Shown one piece after another: positions 17,605 to 27,777 of a stretch of DNA of 52,742 nt. The notes beneath the pieces were generated by a model. It made no database searches, was not told where the DNA came from, and saw only the letters and a program-made list of their open reading frames with translations. Source of the stretch: Shewanella sairae (lineage in GTDB: Bacteria; Pseudomonadota; Gammaproteobacteria; Enterobacterales; Shewanellaceae); NCBI RefSeq assembly GCF_023283535.1, contig NZ_JAKILT010000036.1:1-52742 (forward strand). Reading direction: 5' to 3'. Each line of letters begins with the position of its first letter. Within the stretch, counting starts at the first letter, position 1. Made by a program: the position numbers and the translations under genes.

Positions 17605-18405
17605 TCAGCCTAAGCCTGTACTGTTTGCCTGAGTGTTTAACCGCGCTGTGTTTAACCACAGTAAGTAAGCTTCAATAAACACAGCGCTATGGCTAATAAA
17701 TGGCGCATGGGAAGCTTTAAGCAATAGCAGGTCTTGGCTGTGTTCAAGCTGTGGCATAGCGTTAACGACGCGGCGTGGTACTAACCCGTCGAGTCGCCCC
17801 CAAACTCTTAACCAAGGTTGCTTAATTGCAGCTATTTCAGCACGTAAATCCACGGTTTCAAGCATATCTAGCCCTTGGGCTAGAGCGCCTTGATGTGCCT
17901 GTGGGCGAGCGAGCACTAACTCACGCAATTGCTTAATATCCGCTTTTGCCGTTTGGCTGCCCATGGCTTGAATCGCTAAAAATCGTTCGACGGTTTTATC
18001 AAGATCTTGGGTTAGTTGGCTAGCAAATTGTCCCAGTACTTCTGGCGGGATCCCTGGCCAGTCTTCCCGTGCCATAAAACAAGGTGACGATGCTATGGTG
18101 CATAGGGCGCTCACTCGCTCTGGGTATTGTATCGCTGCAAGTGTTGCCACAAGGCCGCCGAGTGACCAGCCTGTCCAAATCGCAGTATCGGGTACCTGCT
18201 GCATGATGGCGGCAAGCCAATCTTGAATGCCGCCTTCTACTGCTTGGCTATAACCAAATCCCGGCAGATCGACATAGTGGACTCTATACTCAGCTAAAGC
18301 ATCTTTTAATGGCGAAAATACGGCGCTGTTAACACCCCAGCCATGGAGGATAACGAGATCTGGGCCTTGGCCAATTGATTCAATGTGTAGCTGATTTTGA
18401 TTCAT
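17605..18405 (-). CDS. bioH: Pimeloyl-ACP methyl ester esterase BioH
   Basis: An alpha/beta hydrolase of 266 aa from the ATG at 18405 (MNQNQLHIES); an upstream in-frame start at 18447 would add 14 residues with no homology to the family start. HGWG forms the oxyanion loop, GWSLGG holds the nucleophile Ser (about residue 83), GRLDGLVP the Asp and KASHAPFIS the His. BioH removes the methyl ester from pimeloyl-ACP, ending the BioC-BioH route to the pimeloyl precursor of biotin. It is divergent from the ComF-like gene, the same neighbour as in enterics. Confidence 0.9.
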   Translation of the reverse strand: MNQNQLHIESIGQGPDLVILHGWGVNSAVFSPLKDALAEYRVHYVDLPGFGYSQAVEGGIQDWLAAIMQQVPDTAIWTGWSLGGLVATLAAIQYPERVSALCTIASSPCFMAREDWPGIPPEVLGQFASQLTQDLDKTVERFLAIQAMGSQTAKADIKQLRELVLARPQAHQGALAQGLDMLETVDLRAEIAAIKQPWLRVWGRLDGLVPRRVVNAMPQLEHSQDLLLLKASHAPFISHSAVFIEAYLLWLNTARLNTQANSTGLG

Positions 18406-18485
18406 CGCGATCTCGCTGGGTGTGTAGATAATAGAAAAGGATTTCATCTATCAACAAAATACCTTGGAATAGATGGCTGGCGGTT

Positions 18486-19169
18486 ATGTTACCCAATCGC
18501 TGTTTGATGTGCCATCAACATATTAACTCTGAGCAACGTGGTTTGTGTGAGGTGTGTTTGCAGGCGAGCAGCTACCAAACCGAGATCTGCTTAGGTTGTG
18601 GCCGTGAAATGGCGTTACCTATGGCGTTTTGTGGTCAGTGTATGTTGAAACCGACAATACAGGTCATTGCGCCTTGTCGTTATCGTGATGGTATAGGTCA
18701 CTGGGTTGGGCAGATAAAGTATCAAGCGCAGTTTGCAGTCATCGATGTGCTTGTTGAGGCACTGGTACAGCGGTTGTTTCATTTAGAGGGGCTAGGCTTA
18801 GTTGAACGTCCACAAGTATTAATCGCTGTGCCTTTGCACCGTAATCGATTGCGACAAAGAGGGTTTAATCAAGCGTGGATTATTGCTAAAACGCTGTCTA
18901 AACGCCTTAATATTCCGTTAATCGACGATATGCTCTTTCGCGTTCGAGATACTCAGCCTCAAGCAGGGCTAAGCGGTAAATCGCGCCGCAAAAACCTAAA
19001 TAGTGCGTTTGCGCTTAGTGATGGGTTTAATTGGCAGCGAGTCGCCTTAATTGACGATGTGGTGACAACGGGCACCACAGTTAAGGAGATCGCTAAGCTG
19101 TTTCAGCGCCAACATATTCAAGTACAAGTGTGGTGCCTCGCGAGGGCTGAGGCACCGGGCGTAAGTTAG
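18486..19169 (+). CDS. ComF/GntX-type phosphoribosyltransferase-like protein
   Basis: 227 aa. The N-terminus has a double zinc-binding region with CLMCHQH, CEVC, CLGC and CGQC (residues about 5-52). The C-terminal phosphoribosyltransferase fold has the PRPP-binding loop VALIDDVVTTGTTV near residues 183-196. ComF is needed for DNA uptake in competent bacteria, and the enteric homologue next to bioH (GntX/YhgH) is linked to use of DNA as a nutrient. The precise reaction is unknown. Divergent from bioH. Confidence 0.9.
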   Translation: MLPNRCLMCHQHINSEQRGLCEVCLQASSYQTEICLGCGREMALPMAFCGQCMLKPTIQVIAPCRYRDGIGHWVGQIKYQAQFAVIDVLVEALVQRLFHLEGLGLVERPQVLIAVPLHRNRLRQRGFNQAWIIAKTLSKRLNIPLIDDMLFRVRDTQPQAGLSGKSRRKNLNSAFALSDGFNWQRVALIDDVVTTGTTVKEIAKLFQRQHIQVQVWCLARAEAPGVS

Positions 19170-19228
19170 TTATTGTTTACTTCATTATTCACTTCGCTCT
19201 TGATTTCACTTTATTACTCACTTCATCG

Positions 19229-21769
19229 CTAATGTAAGGCGGGGATAAAGTAGAGCGCGTTGGCGTAAACTTTTTCACTGCCTAGCCAGATATTTCTAAA
19301 CAGTAAGTTGTCTGCGAGTGCTACCACTGCGCCTTTATTATGTGACTCCACAATAATTGCTGCACTGTTGCTAAAACTACTTTGGTACTCTTGGGCTAAA
19401 TAGCCACTTAGTAGCGGTTGTGAGGCATATTTAGCTGCCACGCTAAAGTCGCCAGTAACCTGCGAAAACCCTAATACTTTGTTTTTTAGTATAGGTAATC
19501 TGTCACTAGGTAAGCCAAAGTTTATCGGGTGGCTAGTATCGAGTTTAAGCTCTAAAATCGCACCGCCAATGGCTTGCTTGGCACGGAACTTTGACTTTTT
19601 ATCAAAGGTTAGCCCCTCTGCATCAAAAAGTTGTTTGTAAAAACGATCGCTGCGTAAGTTCGTTTTGAGCAAATTAGCGCGACTTAGCCAATTGAGCGCA
19701 CCTTTTTGAGCGATGATGACGCCACCCTCGCTGGCAAATTGCCCGAGCTTACGGGCAAAGCGTTCATCTAATGTTTGGTAGCGGCCATCTGCGAATAATA
19801 CATGGCTGTAGTCACTGAGGTTAATGCTCGGGAGCTGATTAATATCAACCATAGTGGTGGCAACGCCTAAGGTGTTATCGAGGTAATACCATAATTGACC
19901 GACTTCTGATATTGAGGTGCCTTTGCCACTAATGAGCAGTGGCCTAATCGGTTTAATCACTTTGAAATCAGGGCTGCCTAAATCGATTCCTGCGCTAGCA
20001 GAGCTAGTATTGGTAGCGACAACATCAACTTGTAACTTTTGCGCAAGCTTTGCCACTAACTTATTAATGTCGCTGGCTGAAAACTTATCCTGCTTGAGAG
20101 GGATTTGCAGGCTACCAGCAGCAAAATCGGTATTTTTATTCTGTTGTTTGATGCTAAAAGGTTTAGCGGCAAACTTAACGAGCACACCTTGTTCAAGTAA
20201 CTGTTGTAGCAATAAAACCGCTTGGCTTTGTTGCCAATTGATAAGTAGTGCTACCGCTTTATCATCCCACTGATTAACGGTAAATTTAGGCGCTGTCTGA
20301 TTTAGCACACTTAATTCAAGCTTCACATTACGGCGTAAGGTTAAGTCAAAAGCGTGTTGTAAGTTCCAGGTGGAAATATCATAAAAAGTTGGGTCAACAA
20401 ACTCGGTTCTGTCATCAAACATGGCAGTTAACAATGCAGATTGAGCTTGGTTGTTGGGGATGAAAATACTGCTATTGACCGCAAAATCAATCTCGCCCTG
20501 AGACAGCGGATTAGTGAGGTAGTAATACTCAATCTGATGTTGAGCAAGTAATTGGGTCAGCACTTTTATGCGGCCACTGTCTTTACTGGTACTCATTAGT
20601 AGCCCAGCTTGGCGAGGCTTTTTCTTCATCGCCTTTTGGTGTTTATCTTCGAAGAATTCAGCTTGATATTGTTCTAGCTCAGACCTTAATGCCAGTGCGC
20701 CTTTGAGGCTTGAAATTGAAGTGGCATATTGATTATCGATGGCTTCTTGCATCGTCACTAAGCCATTTACCGATGCTTGTTGCTGGCCGCGAGCGCTGGC
20801 TTGTTCAAACAGCACGCCAATCGCGCCGTTAATATCCGGGTAGGTTGAGCCTTTACCATAAAAGAAGTCATCAAACAGCTGGCGGCTAAAGTAGGCCTGC
20901 TTTTTGGTGTCCAGTTCAGCTTGATGATACGCGGCTAACTTGGCGGTGAGTTTTTGGTTAGCTGCAGGGGTGAGAGGGTGCGTTCTGTCGGGAACACCTG
21001 GCTGAAAAAAATAACTGTGGTTATGACCCATTTCATGGAAATCGCCAACATAATGGGGCTGCCAGCGGTGAAATAGCGCAACGCGACCTTGAGATTCGGG
21101 ATGACGCAGGAACAGCCAGTCACGATTAAGGTCTGCTAGGTAGTGGTTACTTCTGCCTGATGGCCAACCTTGCTTGTGTTCTTTATGGTTGGGATCGCTA
21201 ACCGCGACTTTACCAGCATAACCATTGGCCCAAGTGGAAAAGCGATCTAGACCATCGGGGTTCTGACTGGGAGTAATCAGCACAACGGCGTTATTCAGTA
21301 GATTGGTTACCCATTTTTCTTCGCTGGTGGCGAGCATATGGCTGAGTTTGATTGCGCTGTGGGCGCCACTAATTTCATCACCATGAATCGAGTAAGCTAA
21401 CCAAATAATCAGTGGTCCATCTTGCTGTGCGCCATATTTTACTTGTTGACGTTGAGCTAAGATGTCATCGAGTTTGGCTTGGTTTTCAACCGAGGTAATC
21501 ACCGCGGTAAGCTGTTTTCTTGCCTCATGGCTAACCCCTGTATCTTCGAGAGACACTCTCGGGTTTTGTTGGGCTATTTGCTGTAGGTAGTAATTGATTT
21601 GATCATGACGTAATAGGCGTTCGCCAAGTGGATAACCGAGAAACTCCTCAGGACTGATTGTTGCAACGCCATAGAGTGGATTATCGGTTAGACGCGTCTT
21701 CTTTGCTTCAGCAAAAAAGGCGGGTAACATCAAAAAAGCGCACAAAACAACAAGACCGATTCTTAACAT
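19229..21769 (-). CDS. Secreted M14-family zinc metallopeptidase
   Basis: 846 aa with a signal peptide (residues 1-22, MLRIGLVVLCAFLMLPAFFA). The M14 carboxypeptidase domain spans about residues 45-360: zinc ligands in HGDEISG (HxxE, about 134-137), a further His in GDFHEMGHNHSYFF near 244, and a probable catalytic Glu in GVLFEQASARG near 324. The rest (400-846) is a long C-terminal region of unclear fold with a GATase-like look around 590-720. The signal peptide points to the periplasm or outside. Substrate unknown; peptide uptake is a likely role. Confidence 0.88.
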   Translation of the reverse strand: MLRIGLVVLCAFLMLPAFFAEAKKTRLTDNPLYGVATISPEEFLGYPLGERLLRHDQINYYLQQIAQQNPRVSLEDTGVSHEARKQLTAVITSVENQAKLDDILAQRQQVKYGAQQDGPLIIWLAYSIHGDEISGAHSAIKLSHMLATSEEKWVTNLLNNAVVLITPSQNPDGLDRFSTWANGYAGKVAVSDPNHKEHKQGWPSGRSNHYLADLNRDWLFLRHPESQGRVALFHRWQPHYVGDFHEMGHNHSYFFQPGVPDRTHPLTPAANQKLTAKLAAYHQAELDTKKQAYFSRQLFDDFFYGKGSTYPDINGAIGVLFEQASARGQQQASVNGLVTMQEAIDNQYATSISSLKGALALRSELEQYQAEFFEDKHQKAMKKKPRQAGLLMSTSKDSGRIKVLTQLLAQHQIEYYYLTNPLSQGEIDFAVNSSIFIPNNQAQSALLTAMFDDRTEFVDPTFYDISTWNLQHAFDLTLRRNVKLELSVLNQTAPKFTVNQWDDKAVALLINWQQSQAVLLLQQLLEQGVLVKFAAKPFSIKQQNKNTDFAAGSLQIPLKQDKFSASDINKLVAKLAQKLQVDVVATNTSSASAGIDLGSPDFKVIKPIRPLLISGKGTSISEVGQLWYYLDNTLGVATTMVDINQLPSINLSDYSHVLFADGRYQTLDERFARKLGQFASEGGVIIAQKGALNWLSRANLLKTNLRSDRFYKQLFDAEGLTFDKKSKFRAKQAIGGAILELKLDTSHPINFGLPSDRLPILKNKVLGFSQVTGDFSVAAKYASQPLLSGYLAQEYQSSFSNSAAIIVESHNKGAVVALADNLLFRNIWLGSEKVYANALYFIPALH

Positions 21770-21979
21770 GGAGTTTTTCGTTATATTTATAATATTGTTG
21801 TTAAATTAACAGCTCGTAGGCGACAAAACCACTCTAGGGGAAGATAAAAAACTGTGATCAGATTCGTGTTAATTCTTAATCTGTGAGCATTAGGGGCTAC
21901 AAAGGAATGCAGAGTAAGAGTATTATAGGGCTAATTCTTACTAAAACACTCAGGTTTATCCCTGACGGAGCATGTTTTC

Positions 21980-22558
21980 ATGATTACCATTTCCGAAGCA
22001 GCTCAGGCGCATTTTGTTAAATTGTTATCAGATCAGCCTGAAGGAACTCACATTCGAGTATTTGTTATCAGCCCTGGCACTGCGCAAGCTGAGTGTGGTG
22101 TATCTTATTGCCCACCAGATGCTGTTGAAGCTGACGACACTGAGCTAGAGTTTAACGGCTTTAATGCCATGGTTGACGAAAAGAGCGCTCCTTTCCTTGA
22201 AGAAGCGACAATCGATTTTGTTACCGATCAACTAGGTTCACAGTTAACGCTGAAAGCACCTAACGCTAAAATGCGTAAAGTGTCTGACGATGCGTCACTA
22301 CAAGAGCGTATTGAGTACGTTATCCAGTCTGAAATCAACCCACAGCTTGCTAGCCACGGTGGTAACATCATGCTAGTTGAGATCACTGAAGACGGCATCG
22401 CTGTACTGCAGTTTGGTGGTGGTTGTAATGGTTGTTCTATGGTTGATGTGACGCTGAAAGATGGTATCGAGAAGCAACTACTTGATATGTTCCCAAGCGA
22501 GCTAACAGGCGTTAAAGACGTGACTGAGCACCAGCACGGTGAGCACTCTTACCAGTAA
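21980..22558 (+). CDS. nfuA: Fe/S biogenesis protein NfuA
   Basis: 192 aa. The N-terminal half is a degenerate A-type carrier domain ([19 protein letters not shown]) and the C-terminal half a NifU-like domain whose CNGCSM motif (about residues 152-155) supplies two cysteines for the Fe4S4 cluster bridging a dimer. NfuA receives clusters and passes them to client proteins, especially in oxidative stress or iron limitation. GGAG at about 21967 precedes the ATG. A single gene, followed by a strong terminator. Confidence 0.96.
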   Translation: MITISEAAQAHFVKLLSDQPEGTHIRVFVISPGTAQAECGVSYCPPDAVEADDTELEFNGFNAMVDEKSAPFLEEATIDFVTDQLGSQLTLKAPNAKMRKVSDDASLQERIEYVIQSEINPQLASHGGNIMLVEITEDGIAVLQFGGGCNGCSMVDVTLKDGIEKQLLDMFPSELTGVKDVTEHQHGEHSYQ

Positions 22559-22579
22559 GACTCTGGTATTATTTGCTAT

Positions 22580-22616
22580 AAAAAACGCGACTCTAAGCTT
22601 AGGTCGCGTTTTTTTA
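22580..22616. terminator. Bidirectional intrinsic terminator
   Basis: AAAAAACGCGAC and GTCGCGTTTTTT form a twelve-base stem around an 11-nt loop. It lies just after nfuA and can also end the convergent MATE gene. Confidence 0.88.
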
Positions 22617-22651
22617 TGTCTGATTTTTATATTGATAGCGATGATTTACTG

Positions 22652-23983
22652 CTAGTTTAGTGCTTGTCTTAGTCTAAACCAGTAATGTAGCGATAAAGAG
22701 GCACTGCGCGCTAGCATAAAGCAGCTCATTGCCGCCCAAAGTGCATGGTTGCCATTAGATTGCAGTAAATACCAAGTCGGAAAGAACACACCAAACGTTG
22801 ATAAAATCATGCTATTACGCATGATGCTACCTTTGGCTGCGCCAATATACACACCATCAAACAAGTAAGACCCAAAGGCCAGTAATGGTAGAAATACCAC
22901 CCAGAATAAGTACTGTTCAGCCACGGCTTGCACCTCGGTTAAGCTGGTTAACATACTGATGATGCTGGAACCTGCTAAGGCAAAAAACAGCGTGAAGCCA
23001 ATAGCCGCTATCGCCGACCAAGCCCAAGCTAAGGTGACAGACTCCTGCATTAAACGGCTATTTTTCTGCCCATAAGCTCTACCTACTTCAGCCTCAGCGT
23101 AATAGGCTATGCCGTCTAAGGCGTAGGAGATCAGCATTAATAAGTTGAGTAACACCGCATTGGCGGCCACGGTATTGTCGCCAAGGCCGGCACCGTAAAA
23201 AGTCATAAAGGCAAAAGACAGTTGCAAGCATAAACTACGGATAAAAATATCGGTGTTTAAGCTCATTAGCTTGCCGTAGCTCTGTAGTGATAGCTGCTTA
23301 GCCACTGTAAATAGTTTAAAGCCACCTAGTTTACTAAGCTGTCCTCTCACCATAGTGAGTGCGACTAAGAAACCTGATATATCGGCAAATACTGAGGCTA
23401 ATGCCGCGCCTTTAACGCCCCAGCCAAGTACCAGTACAAATAGTACGTCGAGAATAATATTGACTAAGTTAGCCACAATTAGCTGCCACATGGCGGCTTT
23501 AGGTTGCTGGCGGCCGAGTAACCAACCGAGCATCACTAAGTTCATTAGTGCAAATGGTGTAGACCAAATACGGACTTGAAAATATTCGCGGCAATAGCGC
23601 TCTACTTCTACGCTGGCATCAGACATTGCCATGGCTAAGTTGAGGATCGGCCATTGCAGTGCAATGGCGGCGATACCAAACATTAGCGCTAAACTTGCCG
23701 CTTGCACTAACAGCTTAAATTGTTGCTGAGTATCGTCTGCGCCATAGGCTTGCGCGACTAATCCTGTGGTTGCCATGCGTAAAAATCCTAGCAACCACAA
23801 AATTAAGGTTATAATCGTTGACCCAACTGCCACGCCGCCTAAATAATAGGCGTTGCTAAGATGTCCAACAACGGCGGTATCGACTAAACCTAATAGCGGC
23901 ACAGTGATGTTTGATAAAATCATCGGCAGCGCTAAAGCGAATAACTGTCGGTTTTTTTGTGGGTTTAACAATAAGGCAATCAT
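22652..23983 (-). CDS. MATE-family efflux transporter (DinF-like)
   Basis: 443 aa with about twelve hydrophobic helices, in two halves. The N-terminal pattern ALPMILSNITVPLLGLVDTAVVGHLS is typical of the DinF branch of the MATE family, which exports drugs or metabolites using a proton or sodium gradient. The substrate cannot be told. Its start codon is only 18 bases from that of the divergent deacetylase. The ribosome binding site is weak. Confidence 0.92.
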   Translation of the reverse strand: MIALLLNPQKNRQLFALALPMILSNITVPLLGLVDTAVVGHLSNAYYLGGVAVGSTIITLILWLLGFLRMATTGLVAQAYGADDTQQQFKLLVQAASLALMFGIAAIALQWPILNLAMAMSDASVEVERYCREYFQVRIWSTPFALMNLVMLGWLLGRQQPKAAMWQLIVANLVNIILDVLFVLVLGWGVKGAALASVFADISGFLVALTMVRGQLSKLGGFKLFTVAKQLSLQSYGKLMSLNTDIFIRSLCLQLSFAFMTFYGAGLGDNTVAANAVLLNLLMLISYALDGIAYYAEAEVGRAYGQKNSRLMQESVTLAWAWSAIAAIGFTLFFALAGSSIISMLTSLTEVQAVAEQYLFWVVFLPLLAFGSYLFDGVYIGAAKGSIMRNSMILSTFGVFFPTWYLLQSNGNHALWAAMSCFMLARSASLSLHYWFRLRQALN

Positions 23984-24001
23984 TTTAGAGGTCTAATATA
24001 T

Positions 24002-25048
24002 ATGGTTAAAAACGTGTTGCTAGCGCTATTAGCGCTGACAGGTTTTTCGGCTCATGCGGCAGTGATCCTGCAGTATCATCATGTGTCAGATACGACACCT
24101 GCGATCACCAGTGTGACGCCTGCGCAATTTAAAGAGCAAATGCAGTACCTAGCGGATAACAACTTTAATGTTGTACCACTTTCAACGGTTGTGGAGTCGA
24201 TTAAGGCAAAACAGACACTGCCAGCAAAAACAATTGCGATTACTTTTGATGATGGATACCGCAGTATTGCAAATACGGCGCACCCTATTTTAAAGCAATA
24301 TAAATTCCCCTACACCCTTTTTGTCTCTGTAGAGCCAATTCTAAAAGAGTATGGTGAGATGATGAGTTGGCAACAACTGATTACCTTATCTAATGAAGGG
24401 GCGGAAATCGCTAACCACAGCTGGAATCATGAGCACCTTATCCGTAAAGAAGGTAACGAAACTGAGGCGCAATGGTTGGCGCGTATTGAAGACAATATTC
24501 TTCGCACCGAAGCTGAAATTGCTAAGGCGACAGGACAGAATCTAAAGATGTTGGCTTACCCTTATGGTGAGTACAACCAGCAGATTGAAGCTATGCTTGA
24601 AAAGCACGGCTTTGTGGCCTTTGGTCAGCAGTCTGGCGCAGCGGGTCCACATTCACCATTAACCGCTTTACCGCGTTTTCCGGTGGCTGGTGTTTATGCC
24701 GATCTTAATAGTTTAAAGGTGAAGCTACACAGTTTAAATATGCCTGTGATTGCGCAAACCAACAGTAATCCGCAATTGGATTCTGGCCAGTGGCGACCAG
24801 AGATTAAAGTGACCTTGGATATGAGCGATATCAACGCATCGCAACTGATGTGCTTTATTCAGGGGCAGGGTGCTAAAAAACCAAACTGGATTAGTGATGA
24901 CCAATTTAGTATTCAAGCTGAGCTAGATCTACCTGCGGGTCGCTCACGATATAACTGCACCGCACCGAGTAAAAGCAAAGGTAGTTACTACTGGTTCTCG
25001 CAGCCATGGATTCGTCCTAAAGCAAACGGTCAATGGATTGCAGAGTAA
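24002..25048 (+). CDS. Secreted polysaccharide deacetylase
   Basis: 348 aa with a signal peptide (residues 1-19, cleaved after SAHA). The NodB domain (about 20-225) has motif 1 TFDDGYRS, with the catalytic and metal-binding Asp pair, and motif 2 HSWNHEHL with metal-binding His. The C-terminal 120 residues form a separate domain with a Cys in LMCFIQGQG and another in RYNCTAP, perhaps disulfide-bonded. The family removes acetyl groups from N-acetylated sugars in cell-envelope or exopolysaccharides; substrate unknown. The ATG lies 18 bases from that of the divergent MATE gene, with AGAGG as ribosome binding site. Confidence 0.9.
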   Translation: MVKNVLLALLALTGFSAHAAVILQYHHVSDTTPAITSVTPAQFKEQMQYLADNNFNVVPLSTVVESIKAKQTLPAKTIAITFDDGYRSIANTAHPILKQYKFPYTLFVSVEPILKEYGEMMSWQQLITLSNEGAEIANHSWNHEHLIRKEGNETEAQWLARIEDNILRTEAEIAKATGQNLKMLAYPYGEYNQQIEAMLEKHGFVAFGQQSGAAGPHSPLTALPRFPVAGVYADLNSLKVKLHSLNMPVIAQTNSNPQLDSGQWRPEIKVTLDMSDINASQLMCFIQGQGAKKPNWISDDQFSIQAELDLPAGRSRYNCTAPSKSKGSYYWFSQPWIRPKANGQWIAE

Positions 25049-25063
25049 TCTAGATTGAAATAG

Positions 25064-25089
25064 AAAAGCGCCTAATAGGCGCTTTTTTT
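25064..25089. terminator. Bidirectional intrinsic terminator
   Basis: AAAAGCGCC and GGCGCTTTT form a nine-base stem around TAATA with a T-run. It lies between the convergent deacetylase and sco1 genes, so it can end the long leftward cox cluster too. Confidence 0.87.
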
Positions 25090-25116
25090 AATTGGAAAAC
25101 TTTTAACTGGGAAACG

Positions 25117-25746
25117 TTAGCTCGAATGTTTTGCGATGAGCGCATTCACATCATGGATTAATTCGCTGTTTTTTATCTGCGGTAGTTGCCCAGGCGAATG
25201 CGACTTAGGCTTAATAATCGCCACCTTTTGCCCTTGGGGTGACACTAACGCAAACGACGCGCTATGATCGACTTGATAATCTTCTCCGTCGCCCACCATG
25301 GCATAAACAAAACCTAAACTGCGAGTAATGGGAAACAGCTGTTTATGCTCGCCCGTCACAGCCATAAATTCGGGGTTAAAGAACTTAATGTAGTTTTGCA
25401 GTTTGTTGGTGCTATCGCGCTGTGGATCCACCGAAAGAAAGATCACTTGTACATCGGCGACTTGATTCAGTCCAGCATAAGCCGAAGTGAGTTTCCCCAT
25501 AGTGGTTGGGCAAACGTCAGGGCAAGAGGTGTAACCAATAAAAAATAGGCTCCACTTACCTTGTAGGTTAAGGTTGCTAAAGCTGTTGCCACGTTGGTCG
25601 GTAAGTGAGAACGGCGCTAAAGGCTGCGGGCTTGGGTATTCAAAACTCGTTTGCAAGTTAATCGGTTTCGGTTGATTAAGCTGCACACTGGCATAAGCGC
25701 CAGCGGCGACCAAAATAATAGCTGCAATAATTGCTATGAGTTTCAT
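25117..25746 (-). CDS. Sco1/SenC copper chaperone for cytochrome oxidase
   Basis: 209 aa, membrane-anchored by an N-terminal hydrophobic segment (residues 3-20). The thioredoxin-like domain has the copper-binding CPDVCP motif (about residue 77-82) and the distant His in YQVDHSASFALV. Sco1 proteins deliver copper to, or reduce, the CuA site of oxidase subunit II in the periplasm. It is the last gene of the leftward cox cluster, after cyoE, which agrees with CuA assembly for CoxB. Confidence 0.93.
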   Translation of the reverse strand: MKLIAIIAAIILVAAGAYASVQLNQPKPINLQTSFEYPSPQPLAPFSLTDQRGNSFSNLNLQGKWSLFFIGYTSCPDVCPTTMGKLTSAYAGLNQVADVQVIFLSVDPQRDSTNKLQNYIKFFNPEFMAVTGEHKQLFPITRSLGFVYAMVGDGEDYQVDHSASFALVSPQGQKVAIIKPKSHSPGQLPQIKNSELIHDVNALIAKHSS

Positions 25747-25821
25747 ATTTTATCCCTCAGTTAACGCGATATTTAGCCTAATCCAATCCGTGGTTATCTG
25801 CTGTTAGCGCTCTAGTTAGGG

Positions 25822-26727
25822 CTATACCCAAAGATAATGGTCAACGAGCAGTGCGATAAATAGCAGCATCAAGTGATAGATAGAAAACTTAAACACATTC
25901 ATCGCCAGTCCAGGTGTCTCATGGTATTTAAGCTGCCAAGCTTTATAGATAAAGCCTGCACTGAGTAAAGTTGAGCTAACTAAATAAACCGGGCCACACA
26001 TGCCTACGAGCACCGGGAGTAAGCAGGCTATCGCCAATAACACTGTGTATAGAAAAATACAGGTTTTAGTAAACTCTACGCCGTGGGTAACCGGCAACAT
26101 GGGGATATCCACTTTGGCATATTCAGTTTTGCGGTGAATCGCCAGCGCCCAAAAGTGCGGTGGCGTCCAGGCAAAGATGATGATCACTAGCAGTAATGCA
26201 TTACCGTGAAACTCGCCCGTTACCGCAGTCCAGCCCAGTAACGGTGGCATTGCACCCGCTAAGCCACCCACTACGATATTTTGCGGTGTTGCGCGCTTTA
26301 AATAAGCGGTATAAACCACGGCATAGCCAATTAAACTGGCAAAAGTTAGACAAGCGGTGAGAGGGTTGACCAAGGCATACAGAATTACAAACCCTAAGAT
26401 CCCTAAGCCAAAAGAGAAGGTTAGTGCCTTAGTTATCGAGACTCGACCTTTAGGTAGCGGGCGGTTGTAGGTACGTGCCATTAGGCCGTCGATACGGCGA
26501 TCAATGAGGTGGTTAAATGCTGCTGCCGAGCCAGCCATCATACCGATCCCCGCCATTCCGGCTATCAAGGGCGTAATAGGCACCGCGCCGGGAACGGCAA
26601 GGCACATCCCCACCAAAACGGTTAATAGCATTAACGCGACCACTTTAGGCTTGGTCATTTCATAATAAGCCCGCCATTGAAATATTGGCGTCGACTGGCT
26701 GGTTGTTATTGCGATAGGTTTGGCCAT
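25822..26727 (-). CDS. cyoE: Protoheme IX farnesyltransferase (heme O synthase)
   Basis: 301 aa, a UbiA-type prenyltransferase with about eight or nine membrane helices. The first Asp-rich motif lies in [19 protein letters not shown] (about residues 68-86), and the second loop has [15 protein letters not shown]. It transfers a farnesyl group from farnesyl diphosphate to heme B, giving heme O, which CtaA converts to heme A. It lies 66 bases after ctaA on the same strand, so both steps of heme A synthesis are in the oxidase cluster. Confidence 0.95.
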   Translation of the reverse strand: MAKPIAITTSQSTPIFQWRAYYEMTKPKVVALMLLTVLVGMCLAVPGAVPITPLIAGMAGIGMMAGSAAAFNHLIDRRIDGLMARTYNRPLPKGRVSITKALTFSFGLGILGFVILYALVNPLTACLTFASLIGYAVVYTAYLKRATPQNIVVGGLAGAMPPLLGWTAVTGEFHGNALLLVIIIFAWTPPHFWALAIHRKTEYAKVDIPMLPVTHGVEFTKTCIFLYTVLLAIACLLPVLVGMCGPVYLVSSTLLSAGFIYKAWQLKYHETPGLAMNVFKFSIYHLMLLFIALLVDHYLWV

Positions 26728-26793
26728 ATTCGGTACCTCACTTTACTCAGTAACAGAAAAAAGGGCGCTATTTGTTGTCATTTATCGACCCTC

Positions 26794-27777
26794 TTATGCT
26801 TTGCGCCATAAGGCGTAATTGATAAACACTAGGTTGAGCAGCAATAATGCTGCGCCAGCGTTATGGGATACAGCGATCCCAAGTGGTAGATTGAGTACGA
26901 CATTGCTGACGCCAAGTACAACCTGCAAAATAACCAAACCAACCAGCAACCAAGCCGCATTACGCATGATGTTTGATTTGGCATCGCGGATAAGTTTAAA
27001 AGCGAGATACAGCAACATGGCTGCGGTGATGATAGCGCCAATACGGTGCGCCACATGTATGGTCATTCTGGCGGGGTAATCGAGTACGCCAAATTCAAAG
27101 CTGGCGTGCTCGCCTTGAAAAGGTGAAAAGGCTTTAGCAAAGCTAAGGTTATCGACCCAGTTGCCTTCACAAAACGGCAGAGTGGTACAGGCTAGGGCGG
27201 CATAATTCGATGACGTCCAACCGCCTAGCATTATTTGCAGCAGTAACACGCCAATACAGATAGCGGCAAAGCCCGCTAGTTTGCGTGCCGTAGGGTCACC
27301 GCCGGGGATCCGTAGTGGCATATTGCGTAAATACAGTAACAACAGCAGTGAAAATAGCGCAAAACCACCAATGAGATGCGCCATCACTATGATGGGCATT
27401 AACTTCATCGTGACCGTCCACATGCCTAATGCCGCTTGGAAAAGAATAAGCCCTGCGATAAACATGGGCAGTTTTTTGGGCGCGTCCTGGGTTTTAAGGC
27501 TGAGGATTAAAATCAGTAACACCAGAAGCCCGAGCGTACCGGCAATGTAGCGGTGGATCATTTCTAACCAAGCTTTTTCAGTTTCTACCGTATGCTCAGG
27601 AAAGGCTTGCTGAACTTGTGCTAATTCGTGGCTTTCGGTAGGCACTTTTAGCATGCCGTAACAACCGGGCCAGTCTGGGCAACCTAGGCCAGCATCGGCT
27701 AGCCGAGTGTACGCTCCCATTAAAATTACGCATAAAGTAAATACTAAGGTGATTTTTACTAACGAGTTAATTTGCAT
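26794..27777 (-). CDS. ctaA: Heme A synthase CtaA (Cox15-type)
   Basis: 327 aa from the ATG at 27777 (MQINSLVKITLVF). About eight membrane helices with paired heme-ligand histidines: HRYIAGTLGL and IVMAHLIGGF in the first half, VAHRIGAIITAA and AVSHNAGAALLL in the second. The region CPDWPGCYG is typical of the family and its cysteines may form a periplasmic disulfide. It oxidises the heme O methyl group to the formyl group of heme A in the inner membrane. The first 17 codons are partly duplicated just upstream at 27844-27892. Confidence 0.94.
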   Translation of the reverse strand: MQINSLVKITLVFTLCVILMGAYTRLADAGLGCPDWPGCYGMLKVPTESHELAQVQQAFPEHTVETEKAWLEMIHRYIAGTLGLLVLLILILSLKTQDAPKKLPMFIAGLILFQAALGMWTVTMKLMPIIVMAHLIGGFALFSLLLLLYLRNMPLRIPGGDPTARKLAGFAAICIGVLLLQIMLGGWTSSNYAALACTTLPFCEGNWVDNLSFAKAFSPFQGEHASFEFGVLDYPARMTIHVAHRIGAIITAAMLLYLAFKLIRDAKSNIMRNAAWLLVGLVILQVVLGVSNVVLNLPLGIAVSHNAGAALLLLNLVFINYALWRKA

